Shown: positions 45,001 to 54,115, numbered from the stretch's first letter. The stretch: DNA of 60,553 nt from an uncultured Phascolarctobacterium sp. (GCA_900545025.1 UQXH01000012.1:1-60553); one strand, 5' to 3'. Numbers and translations: made by a program. Notes: generated by a model from the letters alone, not told the origin.

Positions 45001-48000
45001 CGGCAAGACCGCCTACGACAGCATCTTTAGCATTGGCAATTACGCTGCCGGTGCTTTCTACATTATCAATACCATTAGTTAAAATACCATTGCTAAATGT
45101 ATTGGTACCAACAATACCGCCTGCGCTGCCACTGGCAGCTACTTCGTTACCCAGTGTGATAATATTTTCGATACGTCCGTTATTTATACCGGCAATCGCG
45201 CCTGCGTTAGTCGTACCAGTAAAATTACTGCTGTAAACGCGCAGGTTTGTTACAACGCCGCCGTCGCCGATAGCATCAAAAATACCTGCGTTATCGCCAG
45301 TTACATTTAAACCGATAATACGATTATCGCGGCCGTCAAATTTACCAGTGTAAGCTGTTCCGTTAGAGCCGATAGCTTGATAACCTTCTATCTTGCTGGC
45401 ATCAATGTCGTTCATCAGTGCGAAATTATAACCTAAAATACCACTGCCTGTATTATTGTTTTTATATTCTTGGATGCCTGCCAGTTGTTCGGCATTACTG
45501 ATTTCGATATAGGTGATATTTTTCGCACTGTTTTGGTTACCGTTTACATACATGTTATTTAATGCTTCAGCAAAAGTGTTGCCACCTGTAATATCGTACT
45601 TATCAAGGTCAAAAGCATTGGCTTTATCCCACATATCAACAGTGATTTTATTATCAGCGCTGTATAATGTGATATTATTATTTGCGCTATTAAAGCTGCC
45701 CATAAAATTGTGCAGATAACGTATTGCAGCCTGATCCTGCAAGGTATCAGTCGGTACAATAAGACCTGCTTTAATATCTTCGTAAATATAATTTACGACA
45801 GCATCCTGATCGGTAGAGGAATTTATTCCATAGGCAGTAAAAACATCCTTTAAAGCTGTTTTTATTCTTGCTTTAATCTCATCTTGACTACCTGTACCAT
45901 TTAAACCTTTAAGTACCTGGGCTACATCACTGACAAAGTCCTGTGCCTGTACCTGGCCGATATTGGTTAAGGATAACAATGCTTCGCCTTTAGCAGTTAA
46001 CTTTAAATTGCCGCCAACGTTCAAATCGCTGTCTACAAAAACATTGCCTTTGCTGCTGGTAGCTGTTAATTTACCGGCAGTGTTGATATAACCTTTTTCC
46101 GCATTACCGTAGTACAGGTTAACATCATTTGTTCCGATAAATGTAACGTCAGTATTGCTTGCCTTTGATGTTGTTGTAACTGCATACTGATCGCCAACTG
46201 TCGGCAAGTCTTTATATACATTTGTAACATCGTCAGCATTATAAGTAACGTCTTTTAAAGTACTGGCTACACCTGCTGCCGTAACACTGTCGCCACTGTC
46301 AGTAGTTGTAATAACGCCATAGTTTTCAACAGTGTTGGCAGTAATGTTAATACCAGCATCACCATCAGCACCGGTTGCGGTAATAGCGCCGTAAGCCGTA
46401 AAATCGCCATCGGCCTTGATAGTTACAGAAGAAGCGTAAATTTTAGACGCGCTGCCCAAAGCTATGTTGCCGTCCTTTGCGGTATTGATTGTTAAGTCAC
46501 CATCAGTATAGATTGTGCCGCCAAACAAAACATTACCGGAGCTGTTGACATTGGTGATTTCCAGATCAGAGTTATTTACAACCAGACCTGCCATCCCGGT
46601 AAAACCAGCGGCGCCCCAATCGATAGTAATGGAATCAACATTACCATTAACAATAGTTAACAGCGGGTTATAGGCAGTACCGTATTGAACCGTTCCACTT
46701 CCGGGTGTAGCAATATTTTTATCAATATAATCTTTAGCATTAGGAGTAAAAGCATTTAAAATCGGGGTAGTACCGTCATATACACGCCAAACGTCAGAAG
46801 TGCTGGAAGTATTAGTTTTAGAATTGGTAATAAAATCGGTCCATGAAGATGTATTATTTCTATCTGCGTAATTGATAACATCAGCCGAATATTTATTTGT
46901 GATTGTTTTAGAGTTTAAATTATTAAACTCAACAGTATCTTGAGGATCATTTTGAATTATTGCAGGCGTAATATAAACCGCATTAGTAACAGACGTATCG
47001 GCATTGCTTGATACTGGTGTAATTACATCAATGTTACCAGTAAAATTAGCATAGATTTCGCCAGTTGTATAAACGTTTTTTATGGTTAACTTTCTTGCAG
47101 AACCAGAACTAACACCGCCAAGAATACCGCCAATAAGTGCACTACTCGTGTCAGGTTTTTTAACAACACGAATTGAACCTAAATTATAGGCATTGGTTAA
47201 ATTATGTTCTACATCTCCATATTGATCAGCAACATAACCAGCACCATAAAAAGCACCGATTATACCACCTGTTTGCCAACCTGAGCTGATAGTATTTTTA
47301 CCATTTATTGTAATATTGCCTGTGTTAAAAACATCTTGGATATCACCTTTAAACCAGTAGCCGACAACACCGCCATTAACATTATATGCATTATAAATAT
47401 TACCAGTATTATACGCTTTAATAAGGTCGCCCGAAAGTCTGCCAACAACGCCACCTACATGACGTCCGTAAGTAGTATAGGTTTCATCGCCAATCTGCCC
47501 TACATTATAAACATCATAAATCAGCGCTTCGGCATTACTTACTTCTGTAGTATCACCAACAACTCCGCCCATATTTATCGGTTGTGTAGTGCTATTACTA
47601 ACTTTTCTTGTAGTTTTGATATTGCCGACATTATAAGACCTGGTAACTTCACCGTTGTACATCATGCCAACAACGCCACCAACGCCGGTATAACCACGCA
47701 CTTCACCGGTGTTGTAAGAGCCGCTGACAGCCGCATGCGCAGAATTATTACCGCTTATATCAGTTAATGTTTTAGTGTCTGAACGGTCAAGCTTACCGAC
47801 TACGCCGCCGGTGTTGGCTGCTTTACTTGCTTCCGGAATTGTAGTTGTTGTAATATCAAGAGAATGTACCGTGCCACGGTTGCTGCTGTTTACAACATAG
47901 GTGTTATCACCATACATGTAACCAACAACACCGCCCATATTACCTACATTAAAGCTTTCATCAGAACCGCTTGTACCATCTGCACGTATTTGTTCTTTGA

Positions 48001-49942
48001 CAAAAGCGTTGTTACTTCTGGCACCGGTTGCCATAACGTCGCCGCCGTTATTCTGGCCTTGCTGCAGCTTATAAGTAACAGCATCTGTGCTACCAAAATA
48101 ACCAGCGATACCACCTACATTATGCGCGCCGCGGATTGTATTTTCTTTATTGATAGCGTTGGTTATATCAGTGTTTTCCGCACGGCCAACAATACCGCCT
48201 ACATTACCGGCATTGTAGTAAGTTCCTACATTTGTTCCGCCATCAGTACTATTTGTGCTTACATTACCGGTATTTTCTGTATTATTTATTGTACTGCTGC
48301 TTGCAGAGCCGATAATACCGCCTGCGTTGGCAACGTTAACATCTTCTACTGTAGCAAGGCCATCATCTGAAAGCGTTGCGTTATTGGGAAGCATATTCTC
48401 TATCGTCTCTGAAGTATGATACGAATAAGCTTCAGTTGTATAACCTTTTGCCAATATATCGCCGCTGTTTTCTGCATTTTTTACAGTTGAGCCGCTCATG
48501 CTGCCGACGATGCCGCCAACATTGTACGCACCCGTTACGTCAAGGCGGTTGTACATGGTAAAAGCATCAGCATCATTTGAATTGTCATTGCCAATGGTGG
48601 CATTTTCTGCCAAACCGGCAATACCGCCGACATTAGCGTCTGTACCTTTTACGGCACCAAGATTATAGGTTTCACCAGTAATTGTACTGTCGGTAACAGA
48701 ACCGACAATGCCGCCTGCATTACTGTTACCGGTAATAGTACCGGCATTAATCAGGCCAATAAGTTTAGAACTGTCTGCACTGCCGACGATGCCACCGGTA
48801 TTAGTGTCTGTACCTGTTACATCGGCTGTACTTCTTACGTTTTCAATAACAGTATTATTTGCGCTGCCTACAAGTGCACCAACATTGTCAGTGCCTGTGA
48901 TGCTGCCGCCGATAAGGGTTACATTGCGCATTTGGGCGCCATCTGTTACGCCAAACAGGCCGACATTATCTTGGCCATTTACAGTGAGCGAAAAGATATT
49001 ATTGTCTAAGCCGTCTAATTTGCCTGTAAAAGCATCTGCAGCAGTACCTACTGCAGCAAAATTATTTTTCTCTGTCGCATCAATACTGTTGCGCAGGGCA
49101 TAATTGCCGCTGAGGTTAGTATTCATTGCCTGCAGCTGCTCAGCATCTTCTATCCACATGTAACCTTTGACAGTTTGTGCAGCATTATCTACATAAACGT
49201 TATTGAATGTTTTGTCTTTATCTTTATATTTATAAGTGTCATCATAAGCTTCATAGCCAATTACTACTTTATCAGCAGCAGTGGTATGTACGCGGAAATT
49301 ATTATTTACAGCTGTACCTTCTGCGTTTCTGATACGGTCAGCATCGATAACGATGCGTCCGTTACCTTCAAAAGTAACCTTAGTGGCGTTGATGTTGCCA
49401 AGACTCATCAGCTCGCCGTTACCGAAAGTCCCATTGTTATTGATAGTGTCTATAATATCGTTAATTGTACCATCTTTATTTATATTGTTGAGAACAGCTT
49501 CATCCTCAAATTTTTTGTTTGATACATACAGGCTGCCTACGTTTATCTGCGCGGAATTACCAATCTGAACACCGGCAGGGTTAACCAGGAATATATTGCC
49601 GCCGTTAGCATTGATAGTACCGTAAATCTGCGACAAGTTACCGCCGTTAACGTAGTTCAGCGAGTTAAAATTTTGCGGGCCGGTAAAATTAACCGTAGCA
49701 CTGCCGCCCACATCGAAGCTGATCCATTTATTGACAGCATTCTGAACAGACTGGGTAATATCCATGATATTTCCAGATTGTGTCATTCCTGCTCCGCCTA
49801 CTACTGCTTCAAATCCGCTGGGCAGCGTATTATTGGCTATAACGCTGGTAGCTGCGTGTGCCATAGGTATACTGTAAAGTACAGAAGAGCCGGCAAGCAG
49901 ATATATGAAAATCTTTTGGGTAAGTTTTTTGTTTTTACTCAT
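42092..49942 (-). CDS. Giant two-partner secretion exoprotein (TpsA, haemagglutinin/adhesin type)
   Basis: A 2616-residue secreted protein. The signal peptide ends near AHA-ATS, and the TPS/haemagglutination-activity domain spans about 31-160, with QSVQNAVNKWISFDVG and NPAGVQIG. Two very large modules follow (about 260-1065 and 1477-2280), each opening with an AEQL...DIDA...GKxDG segment. Each module continues as tens of GLUG-type repeats (GGIVG..., NxGxVxG) and ends W[RK][VI]YDG...P. The 1080-1470 linker is a beta-helix-like FHA stretch. The last ~330 residues hold MBG/YDG-like beta domains. It probably forms a long beta-helical fibre on the cell surface; adhesion is a family inference. The frame is open throughout with no break. 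GGAGG precedes ATG 49942. The tpsB gene lies 88 bases upstream. Confidence 0.9.
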   Translation of the reverse strand: MSKNKKLTQKIFIYLLAGSSVLYSIPMAHAATSVIANNTLPSGFEAVVGGAGMTQSGNIMDITQSVQNAVNKWISFDVGGSATVNFTGPQNFNSLNYVNGGNLSQIYGTINANGGNIFLVNPAGVQIGNSAQINVGSLYVSNKKFEDEAVLNNINKDGTINDIIDTINNNGTFGNGELMSLGNINATKVTFEGNGRIVIDADRIRNAEGTAVNNNFRVHTTAADKVVIGYEAYDDTYKYKDKDKTFNNVYVDNAAQTVKGYMWIEDAEQLQAMNTNLSGNYALRNSIDATEKNNFAAVGTAADAFTGKLDGLDNNIFSLTVNGQDNVGLFGVTDGAQMRNVTLIGGSITGTDNVGALVGSANNTVIENVRSTADVTGTDTNTGGIVGSADSSKLIGLINAGTITGNSNAGGIVGSVTDSTITGETYNLGAVKGTDANVGGIAGLAENATIGNDNSNDADAFTMYNRLDVTGAYNVGGIVGSMSGSTVKNAENSGDILAKGYTTEAYSYHTSETIENMLPNNATLSDDGLATVEDVNVANAGGIIGSASSSTINNTENTGNVSTNSTDGGTNVGTYYNAGNVGGIVGRAENTDITNAINKENTIRGAHNVGGIAGYFGSTDAVTYKLQQGQNNGGDVMATGARSNNAFVKEQIRADGTSGSDESFNVGNMGGVVGYMYGDNTYVVNSSNRGTVHSLDITTTTIPEASKAANTGGVVGKLDRSDTKTLTDISGNNSAHAAVSGSYNTGEVRGYTGVGGVVGMMYNGEVTRSYNVGNIKTTRKVSNSTTQPINMGGVVGDTTEVSNAEALIYDVYNVGQIGDETYTTYGRHVGGVVGRLSGDLIKAYNTGNIYNAYNVNGGVVGYWFKGDIQDVFNTGNITINGKNTISSGWQTGGIIGAFYGAGYVADQYGDVEHNLTNAYNLGSIRVVKKPDTSSALIGGILGGVSSGSARKLTIKNVYTTGEIYANFTGNIDVITPVSSNADTSVTNAVYITPAIIQNDPQDTVEFNNLNSKTITNKYSADVINYADRNNTSSWTDFITNSKTNTSSTSDVWRVYDGTTPILNAFTPNAKDYIDKNIATPGSGTVQYGTAYNPLLTIVNGNVDSITIDWGAAGFTGMAGLVVNNSDLEITNVNSSGNVLFGGTIYTDGDLTINTAKDGNIALGSASKIYASSVTIKADGDFTAYGAITATGADGDAGINITANTVENYGVITTTDSGDSVTAAGVASTLKDVTYNADDVTNVYKDLPTVGDQYAVTTTSKASNTDVTFIGTNDVNLYYGNAEKGYINTAGKLTATSSKGNVFVDSDLNVGGNLKLTAKGEALLSLTNIGQVQAQDFVSDVAQVLKGLNGTGSQDEIKARIKTALKDVFTAYGINSSTDQDAVVNYIYEDIKAGLIVPTDTLQDQAAIRYLHNFMGSFNSANNNITLYSADNKITVDMWDKANAFDLDKYDITGGNTFAEALNNMYVNGNQNSAKNITYIEISNAEQLAGIQEYKNNNTGSGILGYNFALMNDIDASKIEGYQAIGSNGTAYTGKFDGRDNRIIGLNVTGDNAGIFDAIGDGGVVTNLRVYSSNFTGTTNAGAIAGINNGRIENIITLGNEVAASGSAGGIVGTNTFSNGILTNGIDNVESTGSVIANAKDAVVGGLAGTNSGGINNSFSDSAVTVTSGTTAAHLGGAVGHNTGDVRLVDSLGVTNGGASDNVGGIIGTNEGNMYSGYNESIVSGHDNVGGIIGTNSGTVNNIVNATAVTGEDITGTAVSEYVGGLIGTNSGNVSNGRNNGTITGTNYVGGMVGSNAPGSTLTNLVNDSSADITGEKYVGGIAGSNAGTITADENLINRGSITGQNYVGGIAGTNTGTITNTNNDVSLHVKDVNETAEYFGGVVGYNQSNGIIINATNSADINAAQASYVGGIAGKNDGTLQDFTGNYGNVTGKTFVGGVIGENTTTIDGITAENAGTVTATAGGAGGIFGVYTGDIINSKLTNTNTVTGTGDDGTGGIATTNSGKIENSILTNEGTVINETGNYVGGIFGKKTGNEITGSTLSNNGTVKGEDYVGGILGTNESSITESSMFNSVNGTVIGNSYVGGLVGSNTGTIEGGRDANNSYYKYQIYNNGVITANGSNIGGLIGSNTGKLIAGYNTGAINANSSTNVGGIVGNNAGTADQVFNTVFNSDGTNGAVTGGTNVGGIVGDNSGTLSNAYNTTAVNGSADSTGNIAGYNADTVENVYGNSTLIGQGKNAANSYVVDTSDDWNHKNKYTGFDFSNTWKIYEGYGHPLLKVFLTSATYDPAAGTSFVYNGQEQGLDISKVTAADNLAAYTKVNQLLQALQNKNAGNDYLGFVSEQIAASTDGGFNPNNLGYDIDVDYDITKADLTVSLSTVNRTYGNSALTNGTAYSVTFEGLQGNDTYDSSDYTLTDIIDGAVADTSGNKQTNNAGTYNWSATITLTDTDLANNYNIQGLNGTSGTVSGTDNSIVNKAKLDIHSDDKTVAIGQIPNYTGTDINGVLVNGDSLASGTYSYGIQDSSNINVDGQYPIGIYLNGTYYELGDNWENSVSFFKNYDITFTPGTLTVSANLLPANPPDRNPWDYLYKDNPFDRIRNFRERKAEINFVDGGMEI
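43100..45515 (-). repeat. Second GLUG-repeat module of TpsA
   Basis: Encodes about residues 1477-2280. It opens with ISNAEQLAGIQEY, DIDASKIEGYQAIGSNG and TGKFDGRDN, then repeats of the type VGGIxGTNxGTxxN at roughly 20-30 residue intervals, and closes with WKIYEGYGHPLL. It parallels the module at 46745-49165. Boundaries are approximate. Confidence 0.65.
46745..49165 (-). repeat. First GLUG-repeat module of TpsA
   Basis: Encodes about residues 260-1065. It opens with IEDAEQLQAMNTN, SIDATEKNNFAAVG and TGKLDGLDN, continues as GGIVGSxxxSxIxNxxNxG repeats and closes with WRVYDGTTPILNAF, matching the second module start and end. Boundaries are approximate. Confidence 0.65.
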
Positions 49943-50030
49943 GATTTATTCCTCCGTTTATAATACGTATAGTCGGATTTATCAAGTGCGTAAAATTTTA
50001 ACTTAAATTTGCTTTTGAATAATATACTTA

Positions 50031-51683
50031 TCAGAACATCTTATACAGCTGGAACCACCATCTGCCGCTGTGGTCGTCTTGTTCGATTCTGTCCGGTCTG
50101 CCGTTGATTTTACGGGACCAGTCAAGCTGCGCGTACCATTCATTATCTTTGGCGTAACGCAGTCCCAGACCCCAGCCGGCCAGATGATCAAGTTCACCGG
50201 AGGCTTTATTGCCTGCGGCGCCTACGTCGATAAAGGCTGCTGCTTCCAGACCTGGTTCGTCAGTCTTGCAACGGATTTCGCCGGTAGCTACATAACCGTA
50301 GTCCCCATAACCGTCGCTTGCACCGTAAGCACGTACGCCGTTAATACCGCCGAGGTAGAACTGTTCGCTGCCGTCCAGGGCTCTGTTGGCAAGCTGTCCG
50401 CTGGCTCTGATGCGATAGTTAAATTTATTATCATACCAGATGTTTAAAATGTCGCCGGTAAGCTTGTGATAACCGCCGTCATAATAAGCTCCGCCCTCAG
50501 TATCAATATCGCCGTACCAGTAAATCAGGCTGTACTGAGTAAACTGATTGACATTATATTGGCTGCCACTGATACCGAGATGTACTACATCGGCAGTTTT
50601 ATCGGTCTTAATATTGGGGAGCAGGCCTTGCCCTACGTTCCAGCGATATTCGTCAGTGATGTCGCGATGATCGTAGCCGTAAATAGCAGTTACACGATTA
50701 GATTTATCGCGATAAATAGGAGTTAATCCGTAAACGCTGAACCCTTTGGATTTACCGAGCGAATTGTAAAAAGAGTTGCTGTGTATTTCGTAATTAGTCT
50801 GGCTGTAGGCAATACCTGCTCTTGTTCCGCGGCTGCCTATCGGTGCTTCATAACGGATGCCGTAGTTTTTCAGATCATGGCTGGAAAGCATTCCGTTAAC
50901 GATGATTTTATCGCCGTTTTTACCGGGATTGTTAATTTCCGTGTTGAAGCCGTAGCGATAACGTCCGCTGTAGTAACTGCCGCCGTTATCGGTAAAGATA
51001 TAATTATTCCATACCGGGCGTTTTTCAACTTCGATAGCTACGCCGGTAGTGCCTGGTTGGGTGCCTGGGCTGAGAACGGCACGCGCCATTACGCCTGGCA
51101 GGTCATTTAAATTATTGAGCGCGCTTTCCAGTTTCTTATCTGTCATAACTTCGCCGGGACGCAGATAGTTGATATAATTTGTCAGAACGCTGTCAGCAAC
51201 GTCGGAATTATTTTGTACAATGTCTACTTTGTCATAACGAGCAAGATAGATTTTTACTTCCAGCTCACCATTTTTGATTTCCTGTGGCGGAATGGTAGCC
51301 TGTGGAACAGTATAGCCGTATGATTTACAGTAATTAGTTATCTCCTGAACCAGTACCTGCAGCTCGCTTACCTTGACGCTGCGATTGGTATATTTCTCTA
51401 AGATGGATTGCAGCCTGCCGGTTTTATCAGGAACAGGTTCGCCGGTTAAGTTTATTTTTTTGATAAAAAAAGCGGGAGACTGCTCTGTCCCTGTATTACC
51501 AGGACGATAAACTTCACTGCCTTTGTTTTCATTATCAACGATTACTTCCTGCTGACCTGTACGGTTATATGGATGTACAGTTACCGCGTCTTTATCAAAA
51601 GTGGGTAACGGCGATTCTGCCATAACCGGGACAGCTAATATCATACTCATAAGAAAAACGATGCCAATTTGTTTTTTCATCAT
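50031..51683 (-). CDS. TpsB outer-membrane transporter (ShlB/FhaC/HecB family)
   Basis: A 550-residue two-partner secretion pore. The signal peptide ends near VMA-ESP. A periplasmic POTRA_2 domain (about 70-150; FFIKKINLTGEP, YCKSYGYTVPQATIPPQ) and a second POTRA-like part with RAVLSPGTQPGTTGVAIEV follow. A 16-strand-type barrel (about 215-550) holds the lid-loop motif GGINGVRAY and ends in FQLYKMF. It exports the TpsA downstream. Start is either of two adjacent ATGs (51683, 51680) after GGGAGGGG. It is first in the operon. Confidence 0.92.
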   Translation of the reverse strand: MMKKQIGIVFLMSMILAVPVMAESPLPTFDKDAVTVHPYNRTGQQEVIVDNENKGSEVYRPGNTGTEQSPAFFIKKINLTGEPVPDKTGRLQSILEKYTNRSVKVSELQVLVQEITNYCKSYGYTVPQATIPPQEIKNGELEVKIYLARYDKVDIVQNNSDVADSVLTNYINYLRPGEVMTDKKLESALNNLNDLPGVMARAVLSPGTQPGTTGVAIEVEKRPVWNNYIFTDNGGSYYSGRYRYGFNTEINNPGKNGDKIIVNGMLSSHDLKNYGIRYEAPIGSRGTRAGIAYSQTNYEIHSNSFYNSLGKSKGFSVYGLTPIYRDKSNRVTAIYGYDHRDITDEYRWNVGQGLLPNIKTDKTADVVHLGISGSQYNVNQFTQYSLIYWYGDIDTEGGAYYDGGYHKLTGDILNIWYDNKFNYRIRASGQLANRALDGSEQFYLGGINGVRAYGASDGYGDYGYVATGEIRCKTDEPGLEAAAFIDVGAAGNKASGELDHLAGWGLGLRYAKDNEWYAQLDWSRKINGRPDRIEQDDHSGRWWFQLYKMF

Positions 51684-51845
51684 AACCCCTCCCGTAAATT
51701 GTCATGTTAAGAAAAATATCTGATAAAATCGTAGAAAATACAGAATTGAAATTATAAAGATTAAGAAGCTGTATTTTTGTTATATTCAGAAAATTTACAA
51801 AATACCATATAAAATTATTTTGTTTTATTGTAGAAATGAAACATA

Positions 51846-51912
51846 AATTGTTTGACAAAATTGTATTTTAAATATGGTTAGTCTTTATCATAAACATATA
51901 TGTCAAACAATT
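51846..51912. repeat. 12-bp inverted repeat upstream of tpsB
   Basis: AATTGTTTGACA (51846-51857) and TGTCAAACAATT (51901-51912) are exact reverse complements, 43 bases apart. A third partial copy, GTCAAACAA, is at 51986-51994. They may be operator half-sites or tandem -35 boxes (each contains TTGAC). Confidence 0.55.
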
Positions 51913-51961
51913 ATAAGTTTATATTTACATAGATAGAAATAAAATTTAGTTGCTTATTTAA

Positions 51962-51990
51962 ATTTTAACACGCAATAATACTCTGGTCAA
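51962..51990 (-). promoter_or_regulatory. Promoter of the tpsB-tpsA operon
   Basis: Minus strand TTGACC (51985-51990), 17-bp spacer, TAAAAT (51962-51967). The leader to tpsB would be about 270 bases. The -35 lies within the third TTTGAC repeat. Confidence 0.5.
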
Positions 51991-52303
51991 ACAAATATAT
52001 ATTAATGTGCAAAAATGTAAATTGTGACATTTTTTTGTTCAAAATGAAACTTTTTTTGGGAAATTACTTTTATATAAAGGTAAGATTAAAACATTTTTGT
52101 AATGGAAAAGTAACGAGCAGATAAAGATAATATGGGATATGTTCGTTCTAAAATTGCAGAGTTTTATGATAGCTTGCCAGTTTTGTTACAGGATAGTAAT
52201 AGATGAATAAATTCAAACTATCTTATAGAAAATTTTAAAATCAGATATTTTAGATAATGTTATAATAATTGCAGAAGAAATCTGATAGTATACAGAGAAT
52301 AAA

Positions 52304-52332
52304 TTGTTAATTAAACTGCGTTGTGATATAAT
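52304..52332 (+). promoter_or_regulatory. Promoter of the hydrolase/ABC/racemase operon
   Basis: TTGTTA (52304-52309), 17-bp spacer, TGA-TATAAT (-10 at 52327-52332, TGn extension), about 70 bases before the first gene. Confidence 0.6.
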
Positions 52333-52400
52333 TTCAATACTAATAAAAATGCAAATACATGTTTTTTAAATGCACCTTTTTTGTAAGGGGGAATGGATAA

Positions 52401-53264
52401 TTGATCACCTTGAAAAACGGTGACGGGATAAGATGGCCGCATGGCAAACGTATTGCTGTGCTGCTGACCTTTGATTTTGATGCTGAATATCTGCGCTATT
52501 CTGTAACCGGGCAGGATAAGCTGGGTTTTTCTGATATCTCACGCGGCCAGTATGGCCCGCATGAGGGATTGCAGCGCTGTCTTGATATGCTGGAGCGGCA
52601 AGGCATCAAGACGACGTTTTTTGTGCCTGGAATAGTGGCTGAAAAGTATCTGGCAGAAGTGCAAAAAATTGCTGCGCAGGGGCATGAGCTTGCTTATCAC
52701 GGGTACAGTCATGACGCGCGTCTTGGCATAGCGGAAGCGGAAGAAGAAGCTAACATGGCTAAGGCAGAAAGTATTTTGGAAGCCATCAGCGGCAGAAAGG
52801 TTATCGGACACCGTGCTCCGCTGGATGCCATGCAGACCTGTGCTGTAAAACTGATGCAAAAGCGTGGCTATCTATATAGCTCGACTTTGAAAGACTGCGA
52901 CTGGGCGTATATCCATGCAGGTGAACAGCCTGTTGTGGAGTTGCCGACAGAACCGGGCTTTGATGATTTTTCGTTTTTCTATTTTTCCTATGCAGATGCC
53001 CATCCGATTACCTGCTGCTATCCGGCAAGCTATGTCTACAAGATGTGGAAGGATGCTTTTGACGAGCTGGCCAATGAAGGCGACAAGATTATGTGCCTGA
53101 AACTGCATCCGCAGCTTATCGGGCGTTCCAGCCGGATACGTATGCTGGAGCAGCTTATCCTGTATATGCGCCAGAACGGGGCATGGATTGCCAGCTGTGA
53201 GCAGGTAGCCCGTCATGTACTGGCGTACAACAGAAAGGAGGCTGACTTTAATGCTCTGGCCTGA
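52401..53264 (+). CDS. Polysaccharide deacetylase/PuuE-like hydrolase (copy 1)
   Basis: A 287-residue NodB-homology (CE4-like) protein without signal peptide, so cytoplasmic. TFDFDAE carries the family Asp pair, HELAYHGYSHD the metal His pair, and GHRAPLDAMQT the Arg-Ala-Pro segment. LHPQLIGRSSR near the end holds the last catalytic His, as in the PuuE allantoinase/HpPgdA subgroup. That subgroup includes cyclic-imide and allantoin hydrolases as well as deacetylases. The start is TTG 52401 after AGGGGG. It overlaps copy 2 by 14 bases and heads an operon with an amino-acid-type ABC importer and a racemase, favouring a small-molecule amide substrate. Confidence 0.83.
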   Translation: MITLKNGDGIRWPHGKRIAVLLTFDFDAEYLRYSVTGQDKLGFSDISRGQYGPHEGLQRCLDMLERQGIKTTFFVPGIVAEKYLAEVQKIAAQGHELAYHGYSHDARLGIAEAEEEANMAKAESILEAISGRKVIGHRAPLDAMQTCAVKLMQKRGYLYSSTLKDCDWAYIHAGEQPVVELPTEPGFDDFSFFYFSYADAHPITCCYPASYVYKMWKDAFDELANEGDKIMCLKLHPQLIGRSSRIRMLEQLILYMRQNGAWIASCEQVARHVLAYNRKEADFNALA

Positions 53265-54072
53265 TCATAAGCGCATGGCGCTTATGCTTTCCTTTGATAT
53301 TGATGCTGAAACCTTATGGCTGACGCGTAACGAAATCAACAAAAACCATCCGTCTAATCTGAGCCGTGGCCTGTACGCTGTTAAGCAGGGTATTCCGCGC
53401 CTTTTACGGATGCTGGAGGAAGAACGTCAGCAGGCGACATTTTTTACTACTGCCTATACTGCCGAGATACATCCGGAAGTGATTAAATGTATTGCTTCCT
53501 GTGGGCATGAAATTGCTTATCACGGCTATCTGCATGAAGTTTATGATACCTATGAAAAAGAAAACGCCCTGATGGAAAAAGCAGAGAGTATTATAAAGGG
53601 TATTACCGGTAAACGTCCCATTGGCAACCGGGCTCCGGATGGGTATGTATATGATTTTCATCTGCAGCTCTGGCTTGACAGAGGGTATATTTATTCGTCC
53701 AACTGGCGTAATAACGATGGTCCGTTTTTACATAAAATTAACGGCAAAACTGTGCCGATTGTAGAGCTGCCCAAAGACGGTATTGTGGACGATACCAGCT
53801 ACGATATGTACACCATCCAGGCACCGGAACATCATTATCTGCGCAGTGGGCGCGAAATGACGGAAATCTGGATGGAAGAATTTGCCGGACTGGCAGACGA
53901 AGGTCGCATGATGAACTTTGTTATGCATCCTCAGTTTATCGGCCGGCCAGGTTATGTACGTGCACTGCGCGATTTCATCCGTTATGCCAAAGATAATGGG
54001 GCATGGCTTTGCACTGACGAGCAGGCTGCCCGCTGGGTATTGTCTCAGAACGGTTTTACGGAGTTTGCATAA
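53251..54072 (+). CDS. Polysaccharide deacetylase/PuuE-like hydrolase (copy 2)
   Basis: A 273-residue paralogue of the preceding gene with the same motif set: SFDIDAETLW, HEIAYHGYLHE, GNRAPDGYVYD and MHPQFIGRPGY. The Asp and His residues expected for metal binding are kept. No signal peptide. ATG 53251 follows AAGGAGG at nine bases and lies inside the end of copy 1. The pair may form a hetero-oligomer or act on two related substrates. It could also be a peptidoglycan-type deacetylase, but its cytosolic location argues against that. Confidence 0.83.
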   Translation: MLWPDHKRMALMLSFDIDAETLWLTRNEINKNHPSNLSRGLYAVKQGIPRLLRMLEEERQQATFFTTAYTAEIHPEVIKCIASCGHEIAYHGYLHEVYDTYEKENALMEKAESIIKGITGKRPIGNRAPDGYVYDFHLQLWLDRGYIYSSNWRNNDGPFLHKINGKTVPIVELPKDGIVDDTSYDMYTIQAPEHHYLRSGREMTEIWMEEFAGLADEGRMMNFVMHPQFIGRPGYVRALRDFIRYAKDNGAWLCTDEQAARWVLSQNGFTEFA

Positions 54073-54115
54073 GGGCGCAAGCCTTTGCTAAATAAAGATG
54101 AGAGGGGTATACAGA

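Larger units (their letters stand above)
51684..52303. other. Long AT-rich intergenic regulatory region
   Basis: About 700 bases up to 52400 separate the divergent tpsB and hydrolase operons. No convincing gene is seen. It holds a minus-strand promoter (51962-51990), a plus-strand promoter (52304-52332), and three copies of a TTGTTTGAC motif. ATCAGAT and ATCTGAT arms flank part of 52230-52290. Confidence 0.6.

Noticed and set aside
42900..48700. Possible CRISPR-like or short tandem DNA repeats in tpsA
   Set aside because: The periodicity is of protein GLUG motifs with diverged DNA; there are no identical repeats with unique spacers and no cas genes.
42497..49963. Many plus-strand open frames (up to about 240 codons) opposite tpsA
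   Set aside because: They are antisense shadows of the Asn/Gly/Thr/Ile-rich GLUG repeats, give low-complexity proteins, lack consistent ribosome sites and overlap each other.
51860..52300. Small RNA or short peptide gene in the tpsB-hydrolase gap
   Set aside because: Very AT-rich with no stem plus T-run and no ribosome site with start codon and sensible frame.
52401..54072. Cell-wall polysaccharide deacetylases
   Set aside because: Not excluded, but both lack signal peptides and membrane anchors and are in an operon with an importer and a racemase, so a cytosolic small-molecule role is preferred.
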